From assembly GCA_930367205.1 (NCBI GenBank), contig OV884011.1, positions 35,725,754-35,789,753 on the forward strand: a stretch of 64,000 nucleotides of DNA, given 5' to 3'. The position numbers and the translations under genes are program-made. This stretch comes from Acanthosoma haemorrhoidale (taxonomy: Eukaryota > Arthropoda > Insecta > Hemiptera > Acanthosomatidae). Under the pieces are notes generated by a model, which did no database searches, was not told the DNA's origin, and saw only the letters and a program-made list of their open reading frames with translations. Below, one piece after another: positions 1 through 10,678 of this stretch. Position 1 is the stretch's first letter. The number at the start of each line of letters is the position of its first letter.

Positions 1-228
1 GCCTGTATATTTTTTCTCGGCTAATAATTGTTAATAAGATTATTATACTTTTGTAGTAATTAAGTTTCAAGTTTTGGATAGTCTATAGCTGAATGAAATC
101 AGTGCGCATGATATGGAATTAAAATTTATAGAAGAATGATTTATTTATTCAATGGCAGTTTCAATCTGATTATTTATTTAATGGAATTTAAACTGTGTTC
201 AATCAATAAATATAACATTATTTTACAG

Positions 229-391
229 AGAGAACTTTCCGAAGATATATCAGAGACATGGTACGAGGAAATTGGAGAGAATAGGATAGTCCAACCCACC
301 AGCAGGCCCACAGCACTCGAACTGGTCAGCCCAGAAATGCAGAGGACACTTTGGTGTCAAGTTCCCCAAGTCATAGAGTCAGGCATTCTGG
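229..391 (+). CDS. Exn: Exn exon a (linker before DH)
   Basis: The acceptor ATTTTACAG ends at 228 and the donor G|GTAATT follows 391. The exon enters at phase 0 and leaves with one extra base. It encodes the segment just N-terminal to the DH domain, including WYEEIGENR and TLWCQVPQVIESGIL, which resembles the conserved pre-DH stretch of ephexins. A second AG two bases downstream could also be used but would break the reading frame. Confidence 0.85.
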
Positions 392-3300
392 GTAATTATA
401 GCTATTATTACAAGAAATTGAGTTAAATGTTATCATTTTGTCTTAACTCAAATTGTTGCTGCTATATAAAGGGTTGGCCAAAAAGTCCGTTCGGTTTTTG
501 TCGTCACGAAACTTCAAGCAGTCTAATGTGTAGCTAACTTCAGTCTGTCCCTTGCGAGTGCGCTCTCGTCAGATACTAGACACTTCAACGTAGTTTGATG
601 CGAAATTCCGACAAGACTGATTGTATTTTGTGTGTTTAGGATCAGCCTGAAAATGGAAAACCAAAACGAACATTATCGACACCTCATGCTTTTTTATTTT
701 AAAAAAGGCAAGAAAGCAGTGGAAACTTGCAGGAAGGTATGCGCTGTATACAGAGAGGATGCTGTTACAGAACGTGTGTGCCAGAAGTGGTTTTCAAGAT
801 TTCGATTGGGAAATTTTTCGGTTCTAGACGCACCTCGCTCTGGCCGGCCAACTGAGATTAACAGCGACAAAGTGAAGGAATTAGTCGACACCCATCCCTG
901 TTATACAACTAGGGAGATCGCAGTTATCCTCAAAATATCCAAATTGAGTGTTGAAAACCATCTGCATCAACCTGGCTACGTGAGCAGGCTCAATGTTTGG
1001 GGTCCCCATCAACTTAGTGAGGCTAACCTGGCCCAAAGGATTTCCATCTTCGATTCGTTGTGGAAACGTGAAGAAAACGATCCTTTTTTGAAGAAAATGA
1101 TGACAGGGGACGAAAAGTGGATCTTCTATAACAATGTGGAGCGCAAACGTTCGTGCCAGTAAAGACAGGAAATTCTTTGAGCGTAGAATTTTGAATCTGG
1201 CCATGAGATGGCAGAAGATACTGGAACAAAATGGCAATTATATTATTGATTGAATAAATTGCTTTGTTTAAAAGTTGTGTCTTATTGTATGCGCTTAAAA
1301 AACCGAACAGACTTTTTGGCCAACCTGATATTTGGGTACTTCAGTGAGGGTGTGGATAGGGTCGTCACTCTAGAGGTGTTATATGAGGCCAGCTAAAGAT
1401 ATTGATCGAGGTATCAGCTTTACACGGATGGATCAGTTGGAAAGTGTGCATGGCCTGTGATCAAGAGACCATTACACTATCTGTTTTCTTCAGCTAATGA
1501 TTCTTAAAATAGTGGGATTACATACAATAATTTGTAATTATTAATGACATAATATTTGTTCCTAATAGTTATATTATTTTCTGCTGAATATTGGTGCTAA
1601 TTTTAAAAGCCTTTTAACTTTTTATGGTAGATATTATGTACAGGTGACTAATATTATAAAACAACATGCGTACAATTGCAGATAGCCTGTCGACAGAGCG
1701 TAAGAAACTCCAGGAAGCAAAGTTTGAAGTTGTTACCTCCGAAGCCTCCTATTACAAGTCGCTGTCCATCCTGGAGAAACATTTTGCTGCAAGTCCACTC
1801 CTTAAAGATGAGTCGATTCTCCCGAAGGTTCACTATAAGACTTTGTTCAGCAATGTAGCATCTGGTCAGTACCGCATGTTTGTTTTTTTTTGCTGACAGT
1901 TATCATTGAACAGTCTGTTTTATTAATATTGGTTTGATGTGCCCTGGTAGTTCGTAAGTGCTCAGAGGCTGTGCTGGCTGCCTTGGAGAAATGTTGGCAA
2001 GAGAGTATCCTGCTGGAAGGGCTGTCGGAGGTCATCAATAAAGTGGCCGAGGAGAATTTTTCAGCTTACATCAAGTACTGCAAGCATCAACTTGCCATGG
2101 AGAAAACCATTAAGTTTCTCAAGTAAGTCTAATTAAAAAAATTCAAGTCCAGTGTGATGCACCATAAAATCACAGGTTTTGTTAATGCTGTGAAAACCAT
2201 TTCAATGATTTTTTTGTTATTATGGACTACTAAAGTCATACACATATTATAAATCAGAACGTTAAGATTTTTAATTTTAGTTTGATGGGGAAATATTTAT
2301 TTTTTAATTACTGGTTGATTAATGGCACTTGATAATATTTTATGGAAATGGCAGTTTTTTTTCAATGTCCTCTCTTCATATGGGACTTGTAAAATTTCAC
2401 ACATTTGTAGGACTCATAAAGACCGTGAAGATAAAATGACCAAATGCCAGACACATGAATGTATTATATACCAACAAAGTCTTTGTATAAATATACCATT
2501 ATCATTCTGTGAAAAAAACAAATTACAGGTCAAATAAAAGTGACAGTTGATTAGCTTTCATAATAGTTATTTATTGTCATCGTCTTTTGTGTTCTATAGG
2601 AAGTCAAACCAAGCATTTTCAGACGCGCTAGACACTTTGGAGAAGTCACCGATGTGCCACAACCTTACCTTCTACTCCTTTGTCCTGTTGCCAATGCAGA
2701 GGATCACCAGGATGCCCTTGCTTCAGGATGCCATTCTAACCAAGCTTACCCCTGATGATCCAGAGTATGACTCTTGTCGTATTGCACTCGCTAGGCTCAA
2801 CAAGGTAAAATAATGATATGGGTATATAATCATATATAGTCATTTTATTATCATTTAAAATTACAGTTAGTTGTTATTTCTTTTTTATGGTTCATTTCGG
2901 GTAAAATAACCTCAAAAATTGACCATAAATAATCTATTTGTATTGTATACTTCTTCTTTGTTTCCCCCTAATTGCAAAAATAACCACCATATTGAAAAAA
3001 ATGTTCATCAGTGCAACTTCTTGCTTTATTTTGTGGTAGTAACATTAAGCTAATACCACTCATTTTCAATAAAATAATTTTGATAATCGTTTGTTGGACT
3101 TGGATAATCAACTTGCTGAAGTTCAATTTCTGTATTAACAATCTTTTGGGGAACAAATGTCAAATGGAGCATTTGCCTATTTGCCTTAGGTGAGCTCTTG
3201 TTAAAAAAAAGTTTACAGTTTAATTCCAATTTGGATTTGTTATTTACATGGACTATAGCACTTCTGCTTAGTTAAAATTTAACTTAATTTTAGGTCCCAA

Positions 3301-6300
3301 TTAAACTATTTTTTTTATATATTTGTTTCCTTATTTTGAAAATATTAATTCATACCATTACCCTGATATTTCATATTTTTTCGTACCTAACGTAACATAT
3401 GCTAATGAGGTACAATGACGTGCTCTGTGCAGATAGTCCACGACTGCAATGAGGCGGCTAGACAAACGGAGCGACTAGAGGAAATGGTAATGCTGTCGAG
3501 AGCTCTGCAGTTTCCACCAGAGATTCGCCCGTTACCCCTCATGTCTGCTAGCCGTTGGCTAGTACGCAGTGGGGATGTCAGCCAAATCTCCCTTGAGCCA
3601 AGGACAACCTTCAGCAGGAAACTCACCACCCCTCGCACAGTCAAGCTGAGGCTCTTCCTCTTCACAGATTACCTAGTCATCGCCAAAAAGAAAAGGTTAG
3701 TGGTTTACAGGAAAATGTAAATTTCAAAGCTATTTATGGCTACAAGCTGAGAGTTCATAGAGTCCCACAAACTTAGACATGAATGGATTATTTGTCGGGA
3801 TATTAATTTAAGTTGATATGAAGAAAGTCGTAAGATTTTCACCAAATTTATTAATGGAGAATGTCTTGATGTTCAATGTATGTCTCCTGCATCAGGTCCT
3901 AATGTGAGATGGTAGGAAGATGGAAGTAAGATGTTAGCTGCTTATTAGATAATTGATGAAAATCTAACATCTGCCTTGCCACAACTTAAGCTCATAAGCC
4001 TACAAACAATACACTCATATTTTTGGCTTAGATTTATCCTTTTTAGAAATCAATATATTGTAAAAATATTTTACATGGCAGTTTTTATTTAACAAGGTTC
4101 ATAACATAACATTTAAAAAAAATATTTACTAAGTAAAGTATATTTTTACAAGATTATGAACTAAATTTAAAAAATCTTATTAAAATTGACTGAACGTATT
4201 TAATACAATCAAATAACATTTAATATAATGAAATATCATTACAATATAAATCAAATTTACTATTCAGAAATATTACATAAATATCCATTAAAATCAATAA
4301 AATTAATATTATTTTGCAGTGAAGATAGCTTCTCCGTAGTGACATACTGTGAGAGGAATCTGGTGCATATGTCTGATGTCGAAGAGGCCTTCTCTAACAA
4401 GTTTCTCATCATGCTGACCCTCATCAAGAACCACGAAGGGAAGACACAAGAGATGGTATGAACTTAGTTATATTGTCCCATTGTAGTTCTTAAACAATAG
4501 TTCTCAACCATTAAGTCGATCGGAGGATATCGACCTATCCATTTAACGTTTTGATACCATGTTATAATTTCAGAATTATATTTTTATCTATCTCCCAAAT
4601 TTACCAAGTAAAGTAATATCATAAATATCCCTGGTATCATATTCAGGACAAGTTTTGAAAGTTTCAGAATAAGATCATTGTCAGGTCGTCACGAAGGGGG
4701 CCTAGTTACCCTAGCCCTAGTGACAGAATGAGAGTTGAATAAGCTATGACCTGGACGATTGCTTGATGACAGGTCTAACTACTGAGCTATACTGAGGTGT
4801 GTGCCCTGACAGTGCACTATATTCAGGAGAAGAGGCACAGGGTAGGTATTATGGGTAGTTTATGTGGTCTTGGAATGACTATGAATTCACACTCGGTATC
4901 TAAGGTTAGGCGAAAACACTCCGGATTCCAAAGGCGAGTGTGAAGTGGAGAGCTGCAGACTGGATCGCTGGGGGAGACGCTACTAGGTGAAGTTTCTAGG
5001 GCACCAGAGACCGTCTGCCGCATGGAAGAGATCTCTTCCAAGGAGGTGCTAGTTTTAGCGAAACAAAAGCAGAGAATCCCAGTAGGAAAGTGTCGGGTCT
5101 GACAACGTTGGACTAAACATAGCAACGACTTCATAAACGAGAAGGCCAAATCTTGAAACATCAGTGCAGCTGTAAGTACTAGTCCAAAGGCGAGCCTTAC
5201 CTTGAATGAATTATCGGCTAAAACTAGGGAGTAGATATATATCCCAAAGCAGCCAATCGCATTGCAGGCCTGGATGAAGCTAGAATGTTCTAGACCAGGA
5301 CCCAGCCCTTCCAGAAATAGGGCTGGTGGATATCTGGCTAGAGACCTCTGCCTGCCTCTGAACTCGTCTGCAGCTACTTCATTTATTGTTTACCATATTT
5401 ACACTGATATGACTGTGGTTTGGTAATATTATTTACATTTGTTTACAATATATTATAACTAATTTACAATATATACAATAGAGTAGAGGGTGATTCATCT
5501 TATGTAGTTAGCGGTCGCTACAATTATTTTTGTTTAAAGGCAGCATTAGTATTTAATCAAATATTTAGCCTTATATACTTTACATGCTTTCAGTTTTCTT
5601 TTGTTGGTTAGGTATTGAAGTGGTTTTACTTTTTTTATATTAAAAACTCTAAAGGTTGGGTTCAGATAAACTAACATTTGTACTTTTAATCTAATTTAAT
5701 CTTAAACCGCCCTAAACATTATTACCCTTATATCTATCGGTAATTATTAACACTTAAACTGTCTCTAACGGCGGAGAACTGTTGAATGAGTTCGGGTGCT
5801 TATAGTTTCGTCTTCAGTACGGACACTTGCCTAATGGGCTCGTATAATAAGGGACATCTTTCGTCCGCCCCATTGGCGTTCTTTGCTATTCCTCCATACA
5901 CCTGTCTAACACTCAAGAGATCTCACCCCTTAATGTTTCCAACTCTCAGCCATGCCTGCCAGCATACACCTTCTAGCGTCAGGGTCTTCTTCCACTTCAG
6001 CCGCTCTTAACTGCATAGGCCGTCAATACTTCATAGGAATATCACATACCTTATATTCCCCGCTTCCATAAAGTTCTTATCATATGACCATCATTATGGT
6101 CACTGACGTTCTTCACTGGTCTGTTCTTATCTATGCCATAGGTTGTGGGTGCATGGACTCGACTTTAAGGTTATATTCGCCAATGACCATTACCAAGACT
6201 TTCTTTTTAATCGAACTTTATCCATTTAATCAACTTTAATAATTTTATTTTATCATATTAATTTAATTCTTTATTAAGTAACACTACATTATTTTATTCA

Positions 6301-9300
6301 CATTATCTTTAATATTTTATGATTATCATTTATATGTGGAATTGTAATATCACTCATTTAGTGGATCGGTCTACTTAAACTGATGATACTGCAATTTTAC
6401 AGGGGAGACAAAAAAGTCATCTTCTCAGGGAAGGTTACTATACGATCAGAGGCTAACTATTATTAAGACATTACTCCTTTCGGATTATTGATTGCCGCGT
6501 TATGACGTGTTTACCTTAGATTTGCCAAACTGGACAGATGCTTCATGATGAGCGGTATTACCTTAATATTGCTTAACTGTTTGACACCTGTACTTGCTGC
6601 AACTAACTATTTATATTAAATAGTTGAAACATGAAAATTCAATTACATTTAAATAGTAGTGGGATACTCGGGTGCATTAACTTGATCAGCTGCACGAAGA
6701 CAGAAGGAACTATATTTTATGTTGTACTTAAAACTAGGAACTAGGATGCGTTGTGACATAGCCTAGACTTCTATGTTCCATCAAGTCCTTTGTGTACAAA
6801 ATATTGCACATAAGTCTGTATGTCACACAAGTAATATCTTGTTCTGAGCCTTTGAAAAAAAAAAAACTCTGATCTTTCTGGTTTTTATTTATGTTAAATA
6901 TAGGGTGTCCCAGAATTAACGCCAGATTTGAATTAGCCGCCATTTGTGCAGTAAAGTGCTGGCAACCCTAAAAAAAAACAATTTGACAGCTGACAGTTTA
7001 GGGTTTGTAAAAATGGAGCGTTACACGATAGAACATGTCTTTATTGTTGAACATTGTCTCAAAAATAATGAAAGTTTGGCGGCCGCAGTTCAAAAATTTT
7101 GTACAAAATATGGTCGGAATAGTGTTTTGACTTCATCAACTGTAAAGAGATTAATTGAAAAATTTAAGGAGACTGGATCAGTTGGAGACACTAAAGACAC
7201 TGGTTGTCCAAAAACAAGCCGTTCAAATGTCAATATCGAAGCAGTGCGTGAGAGTGTTGTTGAAAATCGAGGAACATCAATTGGATGATATTGATGTGAC
7301 CAATACGTGGTTTCAACAAGATGGTGCCACATGCCATACAGCCCATGAAACAATTCAAATACTGCATGAGACATTTCCAGGTCGTGAACTCTCTCGTTTT
7401 GGTGATCAGAATTGGCCCCCTAGATCGTGTGATTTAACACCTTTAGATTTCTTTTTATAGGGTTATTTGAAGTCAAAGGTGTATGTCAACAAGCCCACAT
7501 CCACCCGTGCATTAAAAGAAGAAATTCAACGCTGCATCAACGAAATTCAACCACATTTATACCAAATGGTCATGGAAAATTTCGATAAAAGAGTGCGTAT
7601 GTGCCAGAAAAGTCACGGAGGCCATTTGCCCGATGTGTTATTCCATAAATAACCCTATCCTATTTACTTTATAATTCAATAAAAAAATAACAACAAAAAT
7701 ACTAAAAACTGTGTTTTCTATTTAAATCAAATCTTGCGTTAATTCTGGGACACTTTATATTTAAAAGGTGATGGGCAATATATTTTCTCACAAAAGAGGG
7801 CCAGTTCTGGTAGTGCTATAAATACACTTTTTTTTATTTTATAACTAAAATGATTTAAAAAATAACTCAGGAGTACAAAACTGTTATATTTATTTTATTT
7901 TTTTTATTAAGAGCAAAAATTAAGACTTGAAAGATAGATTATTCATTGCCTTGCCGTGTATACACCTTATATGTCTAATATTATGTCTTCTAATGTGAAC
8001 TATATGTTATTTTTTTTTTGTAAAAATCATAAATATAAATATTAGCATTTTATGTACAGGAACGACTACTTTAGAAAACAACGTGACCAATAAAATAAAA
8101 ATTAAAAAAATGTACATTTAAGTAAAAAGGCAGTTTAATTTTGTATTTCTAACATAAAATTATTGATTTATCTAGCATCCATTGATAATTATTAAGATGG
8201 GAAATGTTCATCCAATTTGAAAAATGAAGTAAAAATAATTTTTCCTTACATAATGCCAAAATGTGACAGTTTATTGACATTATTTAAATGTCTGGATGCC
8301 TTTTAGAAATAGCAAGCTTTTGAAGTTCAGAGCAATTCAGACAGGTTTGTTTTCCCAAAACTTCCATGTATACATGCGTAACTCTAGCCCGAAAGTCGAT
8401 ATGCTTTAGATGAAGTCGAGGAAGAGAAGTAGTTTTACTTCACGCCTTCCTCGACTGCCAATATGAAAAATTTTGTTCAATTACATAAACGAATAATGCA
8501 TTTTTATATTTCTGTAAATAAATAAGGTGCTTTGCTGCGGGGGAGAGAGCTCTAGAGCTCGCTGGATCTCAGCGATGTCCCCTCCGGCCGCCACGAACCC
8601 AGGAGAGAGACTGTATGAGGGCTGGGACTGCCCTCAGGTGTTTGTACAACATGCCTACCTGGCTGGGCAGCCGGATGAACTATCTCTGCAGTATGGAGAC
8701 GTTATCGATGTGCTCAGGAAGACCGATGATGGTAAGTTATCATCCTTTTCGTTAGTTTTATTTAAAATATAAGTATAGCCTTGATATTTTGATTACGATG
8801 ATATTTCAAATAGTTGCCGGTGAATATGTGAGTACTAAGAATGATTAAGGAATAGGCAACCAGTACGACTTAACAATGAAAGGGATGAGCATAGTGGTTT
8901 TAACCTCAAATGATGAAATTAGCAATGAGTAAAATCTTTGTTTGTGTGTTTCCTTGTTAATTTCCAAGTTTAGTTTGTTAATGAGTAAAAATTGTTTGAA
9001 TAGCTGCTTGTAGGCTATTACTCTTGAATAAATAAATGTTTCAAATTCTCAATTATGCTTTTATTTGTTTTTGATTTAATACCATATCTTATGATTGAGC
9101 TAAAAAATTTTAAATGCATAAAATGTCAAGGATGTAACTAACACCTTATTATTTCTCCTGGTCTATTAAAGTTTGTCTCTTTTCTAGAGAAATATGCTCA
9201 ATAATATGATAACATTAATTTTATTATGTGCACATTGCATCCTTTAGGTAGCTTCAGACTAGAAAGTTGGTATATCTATTGATTTTATATAATGAGGCAA

Positions 9301-10460
9301 AATATTGTGTTGAACTGTTGTGAAATATTGTAATGCTCAATGTCAATAAATCAACTTTAGTTTAACTCTGGATCTTACGATGCACTTGCATTCAAGGCCA
9401 TATCATGATCGTATGGATGCCTACCCCTCTCCGTTGGAGGTGTTCTTTTTTGTGTGAAATTTGTTACTTGAATAGGGATTTTACCTCATTCAAAAAGAGT
9501 AATTCACTCACACCTGTTCACTACCTTGTAAGGGGTCTAAAATTTTAGGTCGGGATAGATCGCCAATGGGTTCATAAATTTTGACAATTTTGTTCATATT
9601 GTTGTAATATTTAGATGTTGCCTTTGACTTAAATTTGAAATTAGCGGGCATAAAAGGGTGGCAAACGACCCGTGGAAAAAGAGGGGTGCTTGAAAAACAA
9701 TATGGCGAAAAGGTTGTTCTGTTGGTAATCCCATGAGACGGAGTGGTGAATAAAGAGAGTGAAATTTATGAAACTTGAAGAATTTTTTATTAAATGGTGA
9801 TTGGGTAAATAGGAGAACAATTAAAGGAAGAAGGGTTTTATTAAGAGAAGAAGGATTGAGGTGATAGTCGTGGATAAAACTGATTGTGTGGCGGAACAAG
9901 TAAAAGAAGAAAGAAGAAAAAGATGTCACAGACTGGTTTATAAAAGAATTAAAGAAAGTTTTATAATATCTAATTTTCCTTTTGCCAGAGTTTTTCCTTT
10001 TTTTTTATTAACAGAACCTTAAAACCTCAGATAACAAAATTAATTAAGCAAATTAGATAAAAAACATAACAATTGGCGCCCGAAAAAACTAAAAATAAAC
10101 TAAAGTTCAAGTATTTGTGATTCTGTTAATGTTAGATAAGCTTATCTTAGTAAGGTTATTATTTTTTTTCTGTGGTTTACCTATTGGAACCCAACCCCCT
10201 CTTGAAGTTTAAAAGAACCTTACAACCTTAGCGTATTTTTAAATTTAATTGTTAAAGAGTTTATTTATCTGTTATGAGCAGGTTGGTACTATGGTGAAAG
10301 GATGAGAGACAGCGAGAAAGGCTGGTTCCCTGGTAACCACACCTCTGAGATACCTTCATCACATGTTCGAGCCCGCAACTTGAAGCAGAGGTACAGGCTC
10401 TTGGCTTTGTCCAGTTCATTCATTCAGAAACAACAAATGAGCAAGCTCAATCCCTCGTAG
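229..10460 (+). CDS. Exn: Ephexin-type Rho GEF, 3'-terminal eight coding exons (DH-PH-SH3)
   Basis: Reading join(229..391, 1682..1864, 1951..2122, 2600..2804, 3433..3695, 4320..4455, 8527..8731, 10282..10460) gives 1506 nt, 501 codons plus TAG, in frame across all seven GT-AG junctions. The DH domain (about residues 63-250) opens with FEVVTSEASY and contains LPMQRITRMPLL, the conserved third DH helix region that binds the GTPase. A PH domain follows (about 280-395, from SRWLVRSGD to ARWISAM), then an SH3 domain (about 413-472, with ALYD-type start degenerate, YGDVIDVL, GWYYGE and GWFPGN) and a basic tail. This order and the tail are those of the ephexin family (Drosophila Exn; vertebrate ARHGEF5/15/16/19/26/NGEF), which catalyse GDP release from Rho-family GTPases downstream of Eph receptors. 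The N-terminal exons are outside the window. The assignment to the ephexin family is firm; one-to-one orthology with Exn is inferred. Confidence 0.93.
469..1328 (+). mobile_element. Mariner (DD34D-type) internal-deletion derivative
   Basis: The element is 860 bp, flanked by TA dinucleotides at 467-468 and 1329-1330. Its inverted ends share GGTTGGCCAAAAAGTC. The transposase starts at ATG 653 (MENQNEHYRH) and keeps the N-terminal helix-turn-helix region (KWFSRFRLGNFS, SGRPTEI) and the first catalytic Asp in TGDEKW. It runs into a stop at 1160-1162. A second in-frame tail at 1167-1253 encodes FFERRILNL and WQKILEQNGNYIID, the normal mariner C-terminus. The segment with the second and third catalytic Asp is missing, so the copy cannot transpose by itself. 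It sits in the first visible Exn intron in the sense direction. A full-length relative would be about 1.3 kb. Confidence 0.92.
1682..1864 (+). CDS. Exn: Exn exon b (DH start)
   Basis: The acceptor AATTGCAG ends at 1681 and the donor is TCTG|GTCAGT. Joining to the previous exon makes a GAT codon at the junction. The exon encodes SLSTERKKLQEAKFEVVTSE onward: the first DH helix, where the conserved glutamate of FEVVTSE is expected to contact the switch region of the GTPase. It leaves at phase 1. Confidence 0.92.
1951..2122 (+). CDS. Exn: Exn exon c (central DH)
   Basis: The acceptor CCCTGGTAG ends at 1950 and the donor is AA|GTAAGT, a strong consensus. Only an 86-bp intron separates it from exon b. 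It encodes VRKCSEAVLAALEKCW through the helix ending AMEKTIKFLK, matching the middle of ephexin DH domains. It leaves at phase 2. Confidence 0.92.
2600..2804 (+). CDS. Exn: Exn exon d (DH core motif)
   Basis: The acceptor TTCTATAG ends at 2599 and the donor is CAAG|GTAAAA. It carries the diagnostic DH signature LPMQRITRMPLL at about residues 201-212 of the assembled 501, and ends in frame (phase 0) after ARLNK. Confidence 0.95.
3433..3695 (+). CDS. Exn: Exn exon e (DH end, PH start)
   Basis: The acceptor CTCTGTGCAG ends at 3432 and the donor is AAAAG|GTTAGT. The exon completes the last DH helix (CNEAARQTERLEEM) and begins the PH domain (SRWLVRSGDVSQI, then LRLFLFTDYLVIAKKK, the typical PH strands 3-4). 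It leaves at phase 2. Confidence 0.93.
4320..4455 (+). CDS. Exn: Exn exon f (PH)
   Basis: The acceptor TATTTTGCAG ends at 4319 and the donor is GATG|GTATGA. It encodes the middle of the PH domain (FSVVTYCERNLVHMSD, FLIMLTLIKNHEGKTQEM) and leaves at phase 0. The intron that follows is 4071 bp and holds two transposons. Confidence 0.92.
4679..5522 (-). mobile_element. Solo LTR, family TGTAG...CGACA, subfamily A (copy 1)
   Basis: The element is 844 bp, bounded by TGTCAGGTCG and GTCGCTACA, flanked by near-identical 5-bp repeats ATCAT (4674-4678) and ATTAT (5523-5527). It aligns end to end with the copies at 48279 and 56357, sharing for example the ACTCGGTATC and GCGAGTGTGAA blocks. No gag, pol or primer-binding site adjoins it, so it is a solo LTR, inside the long Exn intron. 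The sense strand is inferred as minus because the TATA-like and AATAAA motifs of sister copies read that way. Confidence 0.85.
6903..7755 (+). mobile_element. Tc1/mariner DD41D element, internally deleted (copy 1)
   Basis: TA at 6901-6902 and 7756-7757 flank inverted ends with GTGTCCCAGAATTAACGC. Transposase starts at ATG 7013 (MERYTIEHVFIVEHC) with a helix-turn-helix region (SSTVKRLIEKFKETGS). After VVENRGTSIG an internal deletion and frameshift skip the first catalytic Asp and join to DDIDVTNTWFQQDGATCH. The last two catalytic residues are present, in QQDGA and LTPLDFF, with exactly 41 residues between them, which places it in the DD41D (rosa-like) group. A TAG at 7458-7460 replaces the expected Trp of FFLWGYL. 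It lies in the long Exn intron and is defective. Confidence 0.9.
8414..8456 (+). other. Stem-loop 70 bp upstream of Exn exon g
   Basis: The arms AGTCGAGGAAG (8414-8424) and CTTCCTCGACT (8446-8456) pair perfectly over 11 bp. Inside them GAAGTA and TACTTC pair over 6 bp around a GTTT loop. It is GC-richer than the surrounding intron and lies just before a weak acceptor. An effect on splicing is inference; it could also be the core of a small transposon. Confidence 0.6.
8527..8731 (+). CDS. Exn: Exn exon g (PH end, SH3 start)
   Basis: The acceptor AAATAAG ends at 8526 and is weak: its pyrimidine tract is short. The donor G|GTAAGT is strong. The exon encodes the C-terminal PH helix with its invariant Trp (RARWISAM) and the first half of the SH3 domain (ELSLQYGDVIDVLRKTDDG). 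It leaves at phase 1. A hairpin lies 70 bp upstream of the acceptor. Confidence 0.9.
9360..10084 (+). mobile_element. Possible LTR remnant ending in a tRNA-Lys-type primer-binding site
   Basis: TGGCGCCCGAA at 10074-10084 matches the classic primer-binding site complementary to the 3' end of tRNA-Lys. It directly follows ...ACATAACAAT, a plausible LTR end, and AATAAA occurs upstream near 9748. No second LTR or gag frame follows before the Exn terminal exon at 10282. The left limit is arbitrary. This may be an LTR fragment plus leader in the last Exn intron, or chance similarity. Confidence 0.4.
10282..10460 (+). CDS. Exn: Exn terminal exon (SH3 end, C-terminus)
   Basis: The acceptor TTATGAGCAG ends at 10281 and completes a Gly codon. 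The exon encodes WYYGERMRDSEKGWFPGNHT, which contains the conserved SH3 Trp and the WFP motif, then a basic tail rich in Arg, Lys and Ser, ending at a TAG stop at 10458-10460. Confidence 0.93.
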
Positions 10461-10632
10461 TCCCTAACTCATACATTTCCGGTTCTTATACATTCCATGT
10501 AAATAACATGAACATTTTTACTATCCTTTTAACAAAGGCCAAGTACATTGTATATAATCTTAAGTTGGCTAAAGATGGAAAACAAGTCAATTAATATACC
10601 TATATATTGTGCTATGACTAATATATTAGTTC

Positions 10633-10678
10633 AATAAAAAAAAAATATATTGTGTGAAAAATAATTTGTCGGAATAAA
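10633..10678 (+). terminator. Candidate polyadenylation signals of Exn
   Basis: AATAAA occurs at 10633-10638 and again at 10673-10678, 173 and 213 bases after the Exn stop codon. The first is followed by an A-rich run and the second by a TTGAAAAAAA stretch. Either could end the transcript. Other AATAAA hexamers occur further downstream in this AT-rich DNA, so the choice is uncertain. Confidence 0.45.

Larger units (their letters stand above)
5523..8526. other. Rest of the long Exn intron
   Basis: Outside the DD41D element (6903-7755) and the stem-loop, this intronic DNA has no reading frame or repeat that I recognise. The part at 5780-6180 is less AT-rich than its surroundings and may be an old unrecognised repeat. 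Confidence 0.4.

Noticed and set aside
9594..9929. 111-codon minus-strand frame in the last Exn intron
   Set aside because: Low-complexity Phe/Leu/Ser composition from purine-rich plus-strand DNA; no motif.
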